Made by a program: the position numbers and the translations under genes. The notes under the pieces were generated by a model. That model saw only the letters and a list, made by a program, of their open reading frames with translations, was not told the origin of the DNA and ran no database searches. From a virus, in IMG/VR virus record IMGVR_UViG_3300032164_000088, positions 1 to 20,932 of that record: a DNA stretch of 20,932 nucleotides; one strand, given 5' to 3'. Shown piece after piece: positions 20,901-20,932 of the stretch (position 1 is its first letter; each line of letters starts with the position of its first letter).

Positions 20901-20932
20901 GCGGCCGGGGAGCGGGGAGATGAGGGCGGCCT

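Overview
This window is a GC-rich, wholly plus-strand block of late genes from a lambda-like siphovirus, most likely a prophage in a bacterial chromosome, followed by a sugar- and methyl-transfer cassette. The host cannot be named from sequence alone. The density of small dispersed repeats (AT-rich 7-bp tandem repeats, GC-rich palindromes, 'CACGGAG'-type inverted repeats) recalls Planctomycetota and similar environmental genomes, but that is only an impression. No integrase, att site, terminase or portal gene is present, so the head-start and lysogeny modules lie outside.

Layout. 1-304: serine-rich 3' end of a truncated gene built of 39-nt repeats. 337-2387: decoration protein, major capsid protein, a small membrane protein, and a FII-like head-tail joining protein. 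2439-4741: Z-like and U-like tail completion/terminator proteins, V-like tail tube, and G/GT-like tail chaperones joined by a predicted -1 ribosomal frameshift at an A AAA AAC site. 4776-12173: tape measure, M-like, L-like, then one very large gene in which the lambda K (NlpC/P60), I (ubiquitin-like) and J (tip/host specificity) functions are fused. The order matches lambda D-E-FI-FII-Z-U-V-G-GT-H-M-L-K-I-J slot by slot. 12434-15170: accessory fibre-type proteins (lectin-like, discoidin plus FN3-like, and a second M-like paralogue).

15193-20754: six tightly packed genes, namely two class I methyltransferases, a GT-A glycosyltransferase with a DxD motif, an NAD-dependent sugar epimerase/dehydratase, a GT9-like protein, and a two-domain GT9-GT4 glycosyltransferase. 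They fit a pathway that builds and methylates a glycan. Several virion proteins upstream carry polyserine tracts (truncated gene, decoration protein, tail tube, M-like, K-I-J fusion, discoidin-like protein). The most interesting hypothesis is that these tracts are glycan acceptors, so that the window encodes a virion-glycosylation system. This is inference.

A second theme is repeat invasion. At least fifteen degenerate 7-bp repeat tracts sit immediately before or inside genes. Some are translated in frame: at the N-termini of the K-I-J fusion and of the GT9-like protein, at the junction of the GT9 and GT4 domains, and inside the GT4 domain. Genes preceded by such tracts usually lack a Shine-Dalgarno sequence, whereas most others have one, four of them in the extended form AAGGAGAAACGA.
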